Source: Ampullaceana balthica
Lineage: Eukaryota; Mollusca; Gastropoda; Lymnaeidae
Assembly: GCA_944989445.1 (NCBI GenBank)
Contig: CALYLW010000700.1
Location: 289,306 to 353,305, forward strand
Reading direction: 5' to 3'
Length of the DNA: 64,000 nucleotides
In this document: positions 32,960-43,916 of the stretch, in pieces
Position numbering within the stretch: the first letter of the stretch is position 1
How the letters are laid out: each line of letters begins with the position of its first letter
The notes under the pieces: generated by a model
Database searches by the model: none
What the model was told of the DNA's origin: nothing
What the model saw: the letters and a program-made list of their open reading frames with translations, nothing else
Position numbers and translations under genes: made by a program

Positions 32960-34469
32960 TGTACTTGTTTAAATTACGTTTTTCTATAAGCTGATATTAT
33001 TTTTTTTTATTTAGTTCTGGTTCAATTTATGTTAAAAAAAGATTTAAAAGATTATAATCATAAGCTGAATCTAAAAATGTAATAAAATATAATTAAAGTT
33101 ACTCACATATTAATATAAAAAATGGTAATAATATAAGTAAACATGATAAGGTTATGCTCATAAGTTCATTCCGTCAACGAACAATAGTTCAATTGGTTGT
33201 ACTTAAATTAGATTTTATAACATCTATCGCAATTAATTTCACAAAAAATAATAATTAATTGATTTTTTAACAATTGTTTTTTTTAAATAATAAATGAGTA
33301 TCATTTTTATTCTTTGTATTTTAAAACAATTGTTTTTTTTTAAAATAATAAATGAATGTCAATTTTATTCTTTGTATTTTGTTGGCCTTTTTTTTAAATA
33401 TGACTTTGTTGTTAGTGTGTAGAGAGTGACCTAAGTGTCAGACTTTGGTGTATACTTAATTCAAATGTGTGTCTTTGGTTCATGTAAATTCTGTTTCATA
33501 ATTTAACAAATTAATATTTTCTAAAATCTAATATTTACCATATTTCTAAGCAAAGCTATGTATAATTTCCGTGTTCATAATATTCATATCGGAACAGTAT
33601 GCAATCGTTTTTTTTTACTCTTACAGCACATGCATAAAGATAGCTAAAATATGGAGAGAAAAAATCCAAAGATTTAACGAACAGATAGATAAACATGCCT
33701 GGCAAGCCCCAAGCACCACTCTTATTTTTTTGTAATGAGGGGCGTCATTTTTTGCACTCCTTTAGAGTTTTCGTGAAGGTGGTTGCCAAAAGATTTACCA
33801 CACCCCGGGTAGCCCCAACCTTGGCCACTCGCCTTCTTTCCGCCCACTGCATGTGATGATTGTGATTTAATGTTTATGTTGTAATATTTGATCGTTTTAA
33901 TTATGGCTATTTGCGTTCAGTAGGCCATAATCATGTCAGATGATTGTCTTAAAAGTTTTGTCTGTGATTACTGTTCAAATAATAACCCAGTATGCGGAAA
34001 ACTAAGAAAAGTATTTTTAAAAATATGTGTGATTTTTTTTACGCTTCGAAAAATGTGAAGATAACATCCGGGATCTCTCTCGTCTAATTACTTTGAAGAT
34101 GTTGGAATTTTAAAAGTTTTCTTTTTACTGGAATAAATGTCGTATTTGTTAAATGTTTGTTGAGGTTTTCTTTATTTCGTGTTATAGCTTAAATTTTGAT
34201 CAAGTTCTACGAAAAAATACATGCAATTTTTTCAAGAAATGTTGTTGACTTTTAAAAAATCATCCGTTAAGAGAAATTTGTATAAAAAAAATATCATTAA
34301 TGATAACAATTCAGTGATAACGAAGTAACAGAACAACCTAAGGAAATGTGTAATGCTCCGCGGTATATACTAAGAATTTTAGAAATACGAAGATTTAGCT
34401 ACAGTTTATAAAAAAAATTGTTTGTAATTGACAGAATAATCCGTTTATTGGCTACGGACTTTATTTAAT
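32960..34469. other. AT-rich DNA, probably intron or 3' flank
   Basis: Long T and A runs, and a pair of similar ACAATTGTTTTTTTTAAA segments near 33270 and 33325. No exon with recognisable coding potential is visible. Confidence 0.55.
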
Positions 34470-34905
34470 TACATAAACTCATGCTTTTTTACAAAACACA
34501 AACTCATGTTTGTTAACACAACAACATAAATTTATGTTTATTAACACAAAAAACAAACTCATGTTTGTTAACACAACAAGACAAACTCATGTTTTTAAAA
34601 CAACAAGACAAACTCATGTTTGTTAACACAACAAGACAAACTCATGTTTGTTAACACAACAAAACAAACTCATGTTTGTTAACACAAAAAGAAAAACTAA
34701 TGTTTGTTAACACAACAAGAACTCATGTTTGTTAACAAAACACATACCAATGTTTGATAACACAAAAACACAAAATCATGTTTTTACACAACAAGATAAA
34801 CTCATGTTTGAAACTCAACAACAAAAACTCATGTTTTTAAACACAACACATACCAATGTTTGATAACACAACAAAACAAACTCGTGTTTTTTAACACAAT
34901 ATAAA
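34470..34905. repeat. Minisatellite, about 28-bp unit, about 14 copies
   Basis: The unit contains AAACTCATGTTTGTTAACAC and ACAAGAC. Copies vary in length and sequence. Confidence 0.85.
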
Positions 34906-34913
34906 CCCACGAG

Positions 34914-35270
34914 CAACAAAGCCCGTCCAAGCACGGACGTTCCGTCGACGTTCGGTGGAATGTTGCAACTCCTCTCCAACAGCCGTCTCGACCGGCATTA
35001 CATGTTCATCACGTCAAAAATACTATTCATTATAGTTAAAATAAATAACTCGTAAAAGCGCAGCTTTTTACTATAAATCCCAACGCACATAACTCAAAAT
35101 AAAGTCTTGGAAGAAATACTGCACCAAAAATAACTCGTTTTGAACGTCCGCGTGTTCAATATGATTGGCTGTAGGAGTCATATGTGTTTTAGGGACCAAT
35201 CGCTATAGATGACCGGACAGAACGGACAGAAAGGACAGAAACTTGCCTTTTATTATATAGGACTAGTAAC
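34914..35270 (+). repeat. Rep2 interspersed repeat
   Basis: The element starts ACAAAGCCCGTCCAAGCACG, whose CCGT/ACGG halves can pair, and ends TTATTATATAGGACTAGTA. Immediately after this end, a second ACAAAGCCCGCCCAAGGACG begins (35270-35290), as if another copy started head-to-tail and was then cut off by the (CAA)n tract. The inner part matches 12425-12605 in reverse. A short hairpin near an end and tandem placement occur in Helitron-like elements, but the class is not established. Confidence 0.6.
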
Positions 35271-35392
35271 AAAGCCCGCCCAAGGACGGGAATAAGTGTA
35301 GGGTGACCTGTGAAGTTCATGGACGCTATGTTTTGGTAGTTGTTATGCTGAAGCGTTTGCAGGACATTGTCGTGGCAGGGCTAGGGATGTGG

Positions 35393-35706
35393 ACAACAAC
35401 AACAACAAAAACAGCAAAAACAACAAAAACAACAACAACAGCAACAAAAAGAAAACAACAACAAAACAAAACAAAAACAACAACAGCAAAACAACAACAA
35501 AACAACAACAGCAACAACAACAAAACAAAAACAACAAAACAACAACAGCAAAACAACAACTACAACAACAACAGCAACAACAACAGCAACAACAACAAAG
35601 CAACAACAAAACAACAACAATAACAACAACCACAAAACAACAACAACAAAACAACAACAAGAAACAACAACAAAACAATAACAGCAACAAAAAACAAACA
35701 ACACTT
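35393..35706. repeat. (CAA)n/(CAAAA) microsatellite
   Basis: Almost pure A and C with CAA, AACAGCAACAA and ACAAAACAA units over about 310 bp. It creates long Gln/Asn/Thr frames on the plus strand and Cys/Val/Leu frames on the minus strand; these are artefacts of the repeat. Confidence 0.95.
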
Positions 35707-37432
35707 AAAACTCTTGCCACTACCCCCCAGGACCATCAAGGAAAAAGCAGAAATGTCATTGGAATAAGCGGCAGGCATCACTTTAAGATGCTATTTATCA
35801 CAACACAGACTCATCTATCTTACTGTCTCCAATTAAATCCAATTTTTTCACCCAACTGCACAGATAAATCTAACAAGGCAGTTGTTGTATAACCTAATAT
35901 TTTCACTGGTTATATTTGTATTTCCATGTCTTATTTTTTACATGGACCCTGAACCCTATATTACCATGAAAGCATAATTCAATTACTGTCTCATCTAAGC
36001 CATTCTAAGCGCTACAATTATATAAAACTGTCAAGTGAGTGAGTAAATCGATGCCACTTACCCTTTCCATTATTTAGCTAAACCTTTATGAGAAAACCTC
36101 TAAATTCAACATCTGTCACTGAAACTCTTTAAAAAAAACCCTACATAATCGAACCGCTGAAGCTTGACCGAAAATATCTAACTAGACCTCTCTACCTGGA
36201 TCTCTCTAACTGGGTCTCTCTAACTGGACTTCTCTAACTGAACCTCTCTAACTAGACCTCTCCACCTGGATATCTGTAATTGGGTCCATCTATCTAGACT
36301 TCTCTAACTGGACTTCCGTAACTGGATCTCTCTGACTGGACCTCGCTAACTTGACCACTCTCACTGGACCTCAATAATAGGACCTATGTAGCTTGAAGCC
36401 GTAAAAATGCTTTACATCTCAAAGTGTGGGTCTCTGAAATAACCCCGATTCCCACCCCTCCATAAATGTGCGATAACATTTCCAAAACCACCGAGGCGAC
36501 TTCCCGTTTCTGGCGTGTAATTCACAGTGGCGTGTCCCCAGCCCCCCTCCCCCCTAACGTGTGTGTGATCAAGTTGTTTATTTCAAGTTATTGATTCCTT
36601 TTATTTCGTGGCCAATCTTTCATCTCATCTGAATGGTCCCATGGCCTTCGCAACCTCAAGCCCTACCCAACTGTTCCCCCTCTCCCGCTATTAACGGCGT
36701 GCTCCTCATACTACAAGCACATGCGTAATATTTTGTACACGTCTCGCCTCCAGCTATTGTCAAAGTCACGAAGATTAGAGAGCGTTGCATGACGATTTGA
36801 TCGTTGCACTGGAGCTGCTGTAAAAGGATCCCTGGCTCTGAAATATCAGACATTCGTATTAAGCTGTCGCTACTGAACTAATGGCAAAGCGGTTCCCAAG
36901 AAGAGAACGAAATACCCAATTTTTTTTATAAATATATCTACAAAATTGTCAGAAAAAAAAACAAGTGTGAAATAGAGATGGCATAATTCACAAGAAAGAC
37001 TGCGCTTAGAAGAAAATTAACGATTGTGAGCAGTTGCTACTCGCAGAAATGACGAGGCAGTTCACTGGATCCGGGAGAAATACCTGTTCTTGAGTATTTA
37101 TTGACCGACCACTACAATTCTATTGCACAGTTGTTTATGCATGTAGTAACTGACGTCACAATATTTTCTTTATAAGAATCGGGGCCAATACGTGTTCAAA
37201 AGATCAACAGCGACAATTTATTACGTCACCCACAAACACTTGGTCAACATGGGTTCTCTTGATTGTTTCAAAGATGAATTTGCTTCATACGACCTAGTTA
37301 TCTTCCTGATACAATACATGGAGTTGATAGGCGACTTTGGAGTTTGGAGACAATCTTGTGTGTTGGTAGGTGACTTTGAAGAAAATAGTTCGAATTAGCA
37401 GGGATTTTTGTGAGCATTATTTGTTAGCTAAA
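35707..37432. other. Non-coding DNA with a degenerate 17-bp repeat
   Basis: A CTCTCTAACTGGACCT-type repeat covers about 36186-36375 in roughly ten degenerate copies. Otherwise I see no gene or element boundary. A CAGTGGCGTGTCCCC at about 36526 resembles a single hAT end, but no partner end was found. Confidence 0.5.
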
Positions 37433-37464
37433 GTTAACTATTTGACTTTTGTCAAATAGTTAAC
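37433..37464. other. Perfect 14-bp hairpin with TTTT loop
   Basis: GTTAACTATTTGAC is followed by TTTT and then by its exact complement GTCAAATAGTTAAC. Outside the stem the sequence does not pair, and there is no T run typical of a terminator. Confidence 0.7.
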
Positions 37465-37625
37465 AATTAAAATTTTAAAACTGAAAATCTCAATTTCAAC
37501 ACACACAAAAAATGAGTACACAATGTCTATAAGACAAGTTGGTCCATAATGTGTTTATGATACAACTTCCAGGGATATTCATTTCAAGACCTCCTCCTCC
37601 CCAACTTTAACACTGTATCCTAGAC

Positions 37626-37794
37626 CAATGTCCCCTCTAAGGTTCGTTGGGCCGTGTGCAAAGCAAATACACGTGAGCAGAGTTGAACAGCATACATTTT
37701 GTGTGCAATATTTTATCAAATTTGCAGGTGCGGTAATTCTAAACTGCTGCGCGTCGTCGTCATATAACAGCCACGCAGCTCAAAGTGAACATTG
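37626..37794. mobile_element. hAT-E MITE, 169 bp
   Basis: The left end CAATGTCCCCTCTAAG and the right end GTGAACATTG are imperfect inverted ends. The flanks TCCTAGAC (37618-37625) and TCCTGGAC (37795-37802) match at seven of eight positions. The interior (GTTGGGCCGTGTGCAAAG, GTGTGCAATATTTTA, GCGCGTCGTC) matches the two halves of the larger copy at 54343-62643. A third similar end, TCTAAGGGGACATA, lies at about 38074. Confidence 0.75.
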
Positions 37795-37802
37795 TCCTGG
37801 AC

Positions 37803-39621
37803 ACCCACAGGTTCTCCATCATCGATGTAACACCACCCAACGCCCATGTCAATTCCATGACATGATATTTCACGCCACTTTCATTGTGATAAGATTAACC
37901 AGACCACCCACCCACTCACCCATTTACAGCACATCATCCTATCTCCATATGTCTCCATGTTTATCTTCATTAATCCTTATTTCCTTCATTATTCAAATTC
38001 TCCCTTTTAGCGTGCCACGTCCCATTGTCAGCTCGGCATATCACAGAACATTCGCTAATGCCGACGTGCACATCTAAGGGGACATAATTCGGCCATTAGA
38101 GCCCCCCAACCCCCCCCCCTTTTTCTATATTCTCTACCACACCAACCATATTTTATTGTAGATCAAATTTGTTGATAAATTCAATTAAAACTTATTCAAC
38201 TGTTGTTGTTTTTTTACCTTGAGGGAGAGAGATGTGGGGTGGGGGGTGGGGGTTGCATCTTCCGTCCAACTTTATTCCAATATAAATCAATACATGATCC
38301 AATGTATCCTACTATTTGGCTGACGGCACCAACGCGTTCGGGGATCTACAATATATGCCACTCATTGAAAGCACCACACAATCACCAATAGACCCACACA
38401 ATCATCCATGGACCCAAACAATCATACATAGACCCACAAAATCATCCATAAACCCACACAATTATACATAGACCCACAAAACATCCACGCATCCACACAA
38501 CCTTCCACGTACACGCAAATTCACCCACCAAACCCTAAAATCATAGTAAACGCGTTTATCCATCAGACCCTCCAAGCTATCTAATGTATCCACACAGCTA
38601 TCCAATGAATCCATACAGCTACCTAAAGTATTCACACTCCCCGAAATTCTAATTTCCCGTTCAGTCACATTCCATTACCCACTTCTGCTCGCAACGGCCC
38701 AGGCCAAATTTGAGCTTTCTAGAAATCACTTGCCATGTGGGAGGAATTTTTCTTTATGCTCTTCATTTCTAATAGATTTTTTTATTGAGATATTTTGATG
38801 CTCAATTTTTAATGATTTTTCTCCATCTTTGTTGCCTTCCTTTCAGGAAATCTTCGATATTTGGAAGAGAGAAAAAAAAGAGAATTCTTTCCTGATAGCT
38901 AGAAATGTCTGAAGTAACCAGGGAATTGGCCAGGGATAATTTACTTCTTTTATTTCCTTATATGAATCAACTTATTACCAGGCGCACTCCAGAAGGAGAC
39001 ATTTTGTCTGCTTGGAAATGAATTAGATGAAGCGGATAGTGTTTTGTAAGTTAGGTTAAAAGAGAAGGGCTCGTGGTGTTAGCTACAAGGGTAAGGTGAC
39101 TGCGAACTGCGAGTTAAGGAGCACATCTAGGGAGTTTATTTAAATAAGGGAGACAGATCTAGCAAAACTTGGAAGTTTCTTTCAATGGGGATGATAGATC
39201 CAGTAAATCTAAGGAGTCTATTTAAATAAGGTTATAGATCCAGCAAAAGAAGAACGATTCTTTCAATGGGGGTAATTGAAAATACAAAATTCGGGAGATT
39301 CTTTCAATAATTAAGATAGATCCAGCAAAAGTAGGGAGATTTTTCAATAACATAGTGAGATTCATCAAAACTAGGAAGATTTTTCAATAATAGAGCTAGA
39401 TCCATCAAAATTACGGATATTCTTTCATTAAGGCGATAAATAAAACAAAATTCGGGGGCTCTCCTTCAATAGGGTTGTGAGTACTGACAAATTTAGGGAT
39501 TTTCTTTTAATGATATTGAAGGACCATTTGTGAAGGCATAATATTGGTTTAAATCAGGAGAGGAGGTTACTTTTGTTTTGTTACGTTGAATAGTTTACCA
39601 AGTCTACTTCCATCTCCGGCA
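37803..39621. other. Non-coding DNA with weak tandem repeats
   Basis: A CACACAATCATCCATAGACC-type repeat of about 22 bp lies at 38368-38490. A degenerate repeat of about 40 bp (AGATCCAGCAAAA with GATTCTTTCAATA) lies at 39140-39520. No gene is supported. Confidence 0.55.
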
Positions 39622-39876
39622 TTATCTTCTTATCTTATATATACAGACGCTCCTTCTATGCAGAAGATAGTTGCGTCCACAGACCATGACAGATGATCTG
39701 TTGGCAAGTGATGCAGCATTCACAGGCCACGGCTTTGTGGGTTCCACGCATTACCCAGCCGCCTGGGTGACTCAGGGATGCCCTAGGCCCCGGGAACAAA
39801 CCCTTGCCTTCACGCGGATTCGAACCCGTGACCATCGGTACGACAGTCCATTGCGCTGCCACTCGACCACCGCGTT
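39622..39876 (-). mobile_element. tRNA-derived SINE with a LINE-type 3' tail
   Basis: The minus strand starts with a tRNA-like head: A box TGGTCGAGTGG and B box GGTTCGAATCC about 40 bases later. A body of about 130 bp follows (GGGCATCCCTGAGTCACCCA). It ends GGACGCAACTATCTTCTG, CATAGAAGGAGCGTCTG and an AT-rich GATAAGA tail. That last 60-base block is nearly the same as the 3' end of the LINE at 56717-61988. A functional tRNA is unlikely because the acceptor stem does not close properly. Confidence 0.8.
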
Positions 39877-40062
39877 AGTAATAGTACTTTAAAACACCGT
39901 GATCCATATGCGGCTTATAGAAATATGTGTTTAGGAACAAATAGAAACAATAATTTTCATTATAAATTCCTCGGTCTTATGTCTAACAATATATGGTAGC
40001 ATTTTTAATAGACGCTGAACACGTATATCATAAGTTTCAATATTATACTTGTTATCTCCAAT

Positions 40063-40637
40063 TCAATGTGATTTTATACCATCAACTTTAATGTTTTATA
40101 CCATCAACATTAATGTTTTATACCATCAACATCAATGTTTTATACCATCAACATTAATGTTTTATACCATCAACATCAATGTTTTATACCATCAACATTA
40201 ATGTTTTATACCATCAACATTAATGTTTTATACCATCAACATTAATGTTTTATACCATCAACATTAATGTTTTATACCATCAACATTAATGTTTTATACC
40301 ATCAACATTAATGTTTTATACCATCAACATCAATGTTTTATACCATCAACATTAATGTTTTATACCATCAACATTAATGTTTTATACCATCAACATCAAT
40401 GTTTTATACCATCAACATTAATGTTTTATACCATCAACATCAATGTTTTATACCATCAACATCAATGTTTTATACCATCAACATCAATGTTTTATACCAT
40501 CAACATCAATGTTTTATACCATCAACATTAATGTTTTATACCATCAACATTAATGTTTTATACCATCAACATTAATGTTTTATACCATCAACATCAATGT
40601 TTTATAATTATACCATCGACATTAATGTTGTATAGTC
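40063..40637. repeat. Satellite, 22-bp unit, about 25 copies
   Basis: The unit is ATGTTTTATACCATCAACAT plus TA or CA. Copies differ mainly at that TA/CA position, giving two interleaved variants. The array continues for about 30 bp after the MITE at 40638-40833. Confidence 0.93.
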
Positions 40638-40833
40638 CAGGGGTCTCCAAATTTTCTTGTCGGAGGGCCGCATTAACTGTCTAACATCAGTTTGGGGGCC
40701 GACTACACACAGTTATGTGGTAAACTACAGGTAAAAAGTTATCTTTTTTTTTACATTTAAACGTCACCAGGGGACGAATGAGAGGGCCTCGCGGGCCGCA
40801 TCGGGCCCGCGGGCCGTAGTTTGGAGACCCCTG
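40638..40833. mobile_element. hAT MITE (CAGGGGTCTCCAAA ends), 196 bp
   Basis: It starts CAGGGGTCTCCAAA and ends TTTGGAGACCCCTG, perfect inverted ends of 14 bp. Inside are GGAGGGCCGC and CGCGGGCCGC blocks typical of hAT/Charlie-like families with this end. It splits the 22-bp satellite. The expected duplication is diverged: TTGTATAG on the left (two bases away from the end) against TTTTATAC on the right. Confidence 0.85.
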
Positions 40834-40862
40834 TTTTATACCATCAACATTAATGTTTTATA

Positions 40863-41692
40863 CTTGATACAATTAACTTTAAAGTTTCATACCATAAACC
40901 TGAATTCCAAGTGAGGGTGTACATTATTTCAAAGGGGTGGCCAATGACTGAGAATGATGCAGAAGAATTTAAAACTTATGGCAGTTATTGCCCCTGTCTC
41001 TTACCCTTAAATCTTGGCTACAACGGAGGAAAAATAAATTTCCACAATTCGTAGTGGAAATTAGTTTTGAATAACGAAATAAACAGCGTATTGATTTTCT
41101 AGGCAGGCTGACCTAGAATATATGTTGTTTGGGGGGGGGGACTCATGGCATGAGGAGATAACACAGCATAGGAAGAAATTCATTTTCCAAAAGAGTACTC
41201 TCCCATTCCAGTGTGACCGGAAGAGATGGAGGGGCGTGGTGTATAGTGCTGTAAGTAGTCAGAGATTTATCGGGGGTTCTGAGATGAATGACAGCTGGGG
41301 TCAATGGTCTAGCTGAGTGGTTCTCAATCATTTGATTAGATGGTAATCAAGGCTGATGCGATAGGCTGTTTGAAGTACAAGCCATTGCTAATAAACGCCG
41401 CGACTACTGCAAGTATGTACTGTTTTAGACAATCGCTTCCTTTTAAAAAAATAGCTCGATAACAAAATCAAAATTCAAAAGAATTATAACACATAAAACA
41501 TTAAAATAAATCTATAACAAATCACCCTCAAAATCTCTCTATTATAAAATCACTGTTTACGGACCTTGCTTACTATCCCGCTTTTTCGTTTCCCTAAGAT
41601 TTTCTCAGCGGAGAAAGATTCAAAAGCATGCTTTTAGAGGGAATCCGAGCCCCCATTTGGGTCAAATGAAGTTATGTTCTTGAAACAAGTAT
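40863..41692. other. Non-coding DNA without recognised features
   Basis: A poly-G run lies at about 41131. A GAGTGGTTCTCAAT at about 41321 resembles one hAT end, but no partner was found. Confidence 0.5.
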
Positions 41693-41990
41693 TCTTATCT
41701 TATCTTATCTTATCTGTTTACAGACGCTCTTTCTATACAGAAGATTATTGCGTCCTACGCTTATCTATGGTTTGTGTTTAGCCCTACATTTTTATTAGAG
41801 ATTTAAATGCTGATAAAGTGTTGGTTTTCCTGGATTCTTCAGGCAACCCATTCCACGCCCGAATTCCGGACGGGAAGAAGGAAAACTTGTATGTGTTTGT
41901 TCTTGCATACGTAATAAGAAAGATGTTTTTATCCTTATGTCTATCTGAGGGTTGTATTAAGTTATCTTTGTGTTGTATTTCTAAACTTAT
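41693..41990 (-). mobile_element. 5'-truncated LINE copy
   Basis: Starting with a (TATCT)n tail, the minus strand reads the 3' end of the LINE. The encoded C-terminus, IQHKDNLIQPSDRHKDKN then SFFPSGIRAWNGLPEESRK, is nearly identical to the copies at 48461-49017 and 56798-57898. Only about 300 bp remain. Confidence 0.85.
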
Positions 41991-42727
41991 ATCTTCTTTA
42001 AATTGATCTGTTTTGACATACACTAGACTATGGAAACACATTTCATTCATGTAAATAGGGAATCATATCACACACATATCATAAGTCATAAGGGAAAAAA
42101 ACTCACTTGGAAAAGGAGGAACATAACACATGAAACGGGGGAGCATATCACATAGAAATGAAGGAATATAACACATGAAAATTGTGAAATATGTATACCT
42201 TGAAATGAAGTAACATAACACATGTAAATGGGGGAATATATCACATGAAACGGGGGAGCATATCACATAGAAATGTAAGGATGTAGCGCATGAAACTGCC
42301 CACAGAAGTGTTAAAGGTGACCGATTGTTGGTAAAAAAAAATCGAACGCTTCAGCCAGCCCAAAGCCTCAAGATAGATCAATCGAGTAGAAATATAGTCT
42401 ATTGAAAGGCGGTGCTGTGAATTACCGTACTCTTGACAATTCTAGAGTAACATCGCACACAGAAAATGGTCTGCATTGGTTAATTCGTCGTCTCTCCCAC
42501 AGCAGACAACTGTTTGGTCTGAACTTTACTCTACTGACCAAGGGTCAGTCTCATGGCGCAAGAAACATATCCCCACCCCATTTCAAACAAAACATTTATT
42601 GACATGTGAATATAGAAGAACCTCTACAAATTTTTAAGTAAACTGATAAAGTATTTTATGAAAAATATCAAAATGATTTGCACAAAAAAAAACCGAAAAC
42701 GTATTTTTGAGAACAACGACTTTTAAA
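41991..42727. other. Non-coding DNA with a degenerate GGGGGAGCATATCACATA repeat
   Basis: From about 42060 to 42290, variants of GAAACGGGGGAGCATATCAC and ACACATGAAA recur with irregular spacing of about 25-48 bp. No gene is supported. Confidence 0.5.
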
Positions 42728-42928
42728 GATGAAATAAAACGTATAAAATATATTTACTTGCGTTTATAAAATAAAACGTATACAATATACTTGCGTACAT
42801 AAAATAAAACGTATAAAATATAATTGCGTACATAAAATAAAACGTATAAAATATAATTGCGTAGATAAAATAAAACGTATAAAATATACTTGCGTACATG
42901 AAATAAAACGTAAACAATATACTTGCCT
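42728..42928. repeat. Minisatellite, 33-bp unit, about 6 copies
   Basis: The unit contains AAAATAAAACGTATAAAATA and CTTGCGTACAT. Because 33 is a multiple of 3, open frames run through it on the minus strand (YILYVLFYVRN-like). These are repeat artefacts. Confidence 0.88.
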
Positions 42929-43285
42929 ACATGTAAAAATAGTAAAAACCAATCAATAGCAGAGTTAAGCACTTATAATAACGAAATGGTTGGATAAAAT
43001 AAGATTTTTTTGTCATATTTTTTTTTCCATTTCGAAATTCCCCTTGCAAAATACAGTTGTCCTCAGATTTGTCCAATAGAGCAATCACTGGTCGCTCTCC
43101 ATCCTGCTTCATTTAGCAAATATATATTTTTTTAATATTCATTTCATTTTCTTTCAGATGAATGTATTTTTTTCTATTTCATTCTTCCATGCAAAATGTT
43201 TGATCAATGTATGGTTCATTGGCTAGGAGCTTCATTCCGTCACATCTGGCAGTAGCTTCAGGATTAAATCTTGAAATTTAAACTT

Positions 43286-43850
43286 CTACAGGGTTGTAAG
43301 AGATGTGAAATAAAAGATAGTTTTGGGATTATGAACCCAAGTCAGATTGTCGCAGTTTTCGTTGGCAAAATGTGTCGCACCTGCCATCGTCTTGGCTAAA
43401 AGGTTCATGTCTGTCATTCTTTCGTAGGTAGTTAGGAAATTTTTGCCCACCTCACAAGAAAGAATGTCCAACAGAAAGATGGGCCATTTTTTAGGATAAT
43501 CAAACTTTTTAGCTGCTTCCTTGTTGTAAAGACACCGACTGTCTTGACCTTGTGGACAGAATTGATGCACTATTGTCTCTTTCGTTGACAGTGAAGGAAA
43601 ATAACTATCCCAAAAGGCTTTCCTTATTTCTCCAACAGTGCAACGAAGTTTTTATGATAGCTTGGCCATAGTATTTTTGTAGGAGCATTGCTTTATTCAA
43701 ATATAGACACCCATGATCAAGTCCTTGAAGCTTGTTGTCCTTAACGGTCCTCTGCGGTGCCGTGCCAAACCGTTTATCTGCGTGGTTCATGCAATCAAAC
43801 TTGATTGATGGATAGCTTACTCCATAATGTCTTAGCGTTATGGTACTTTC
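43286..43850 (-). pseudogene. Mutator-like transposase remnant
   Basis: Two minus-strand frames carry the pieces in order. The region 43605-43850 reads DCMNHADKRFGTA, KLQGLDHGCL and LQKYYGQAI. The region 43286-43570 reads HQFCPQGQDSRCLYNKEAA and later DMNLLAKTMAG. The spacing of the DC-NH-K, G-L--K--LQ-YYG-AI and H-FCP-G-DSWC-like motifs matches the Mutator-like transposase domain found in many invertebrate genomes; the assignment is from memory of that family. A frame change and lost sequence at about 43571-43604 break it, and no terminal repeats were found. Confidence 0.6.
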
Positions 43851-43916
43851 ATTAACAACAACAAATAAAATAATAATAAAATAAACTAGTGAATCGAAGA
43901 GTATACTTATCCACAA

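Noticed and set aside
35303..35892. Poly Gln/Asn/Thr and poly Cys/Val frames on both strands
   Set aside because: Produced by the (CAA)n microsatellite; flanking residues show no known protein.
36526..36545. CAGTGGCGTGTCCCC as a hAT end
   Set aside because: No inverted partner or target duplication was found nearby. The same applies to 41319-41335, 44825-44840 and 51811-51825.
39800..39876. A tRNA gene on the minus strand
   Set aside because: A and B boxes are present but the acceptor stem does not close, and the sequence runs into a SINE body and a LINE tail.
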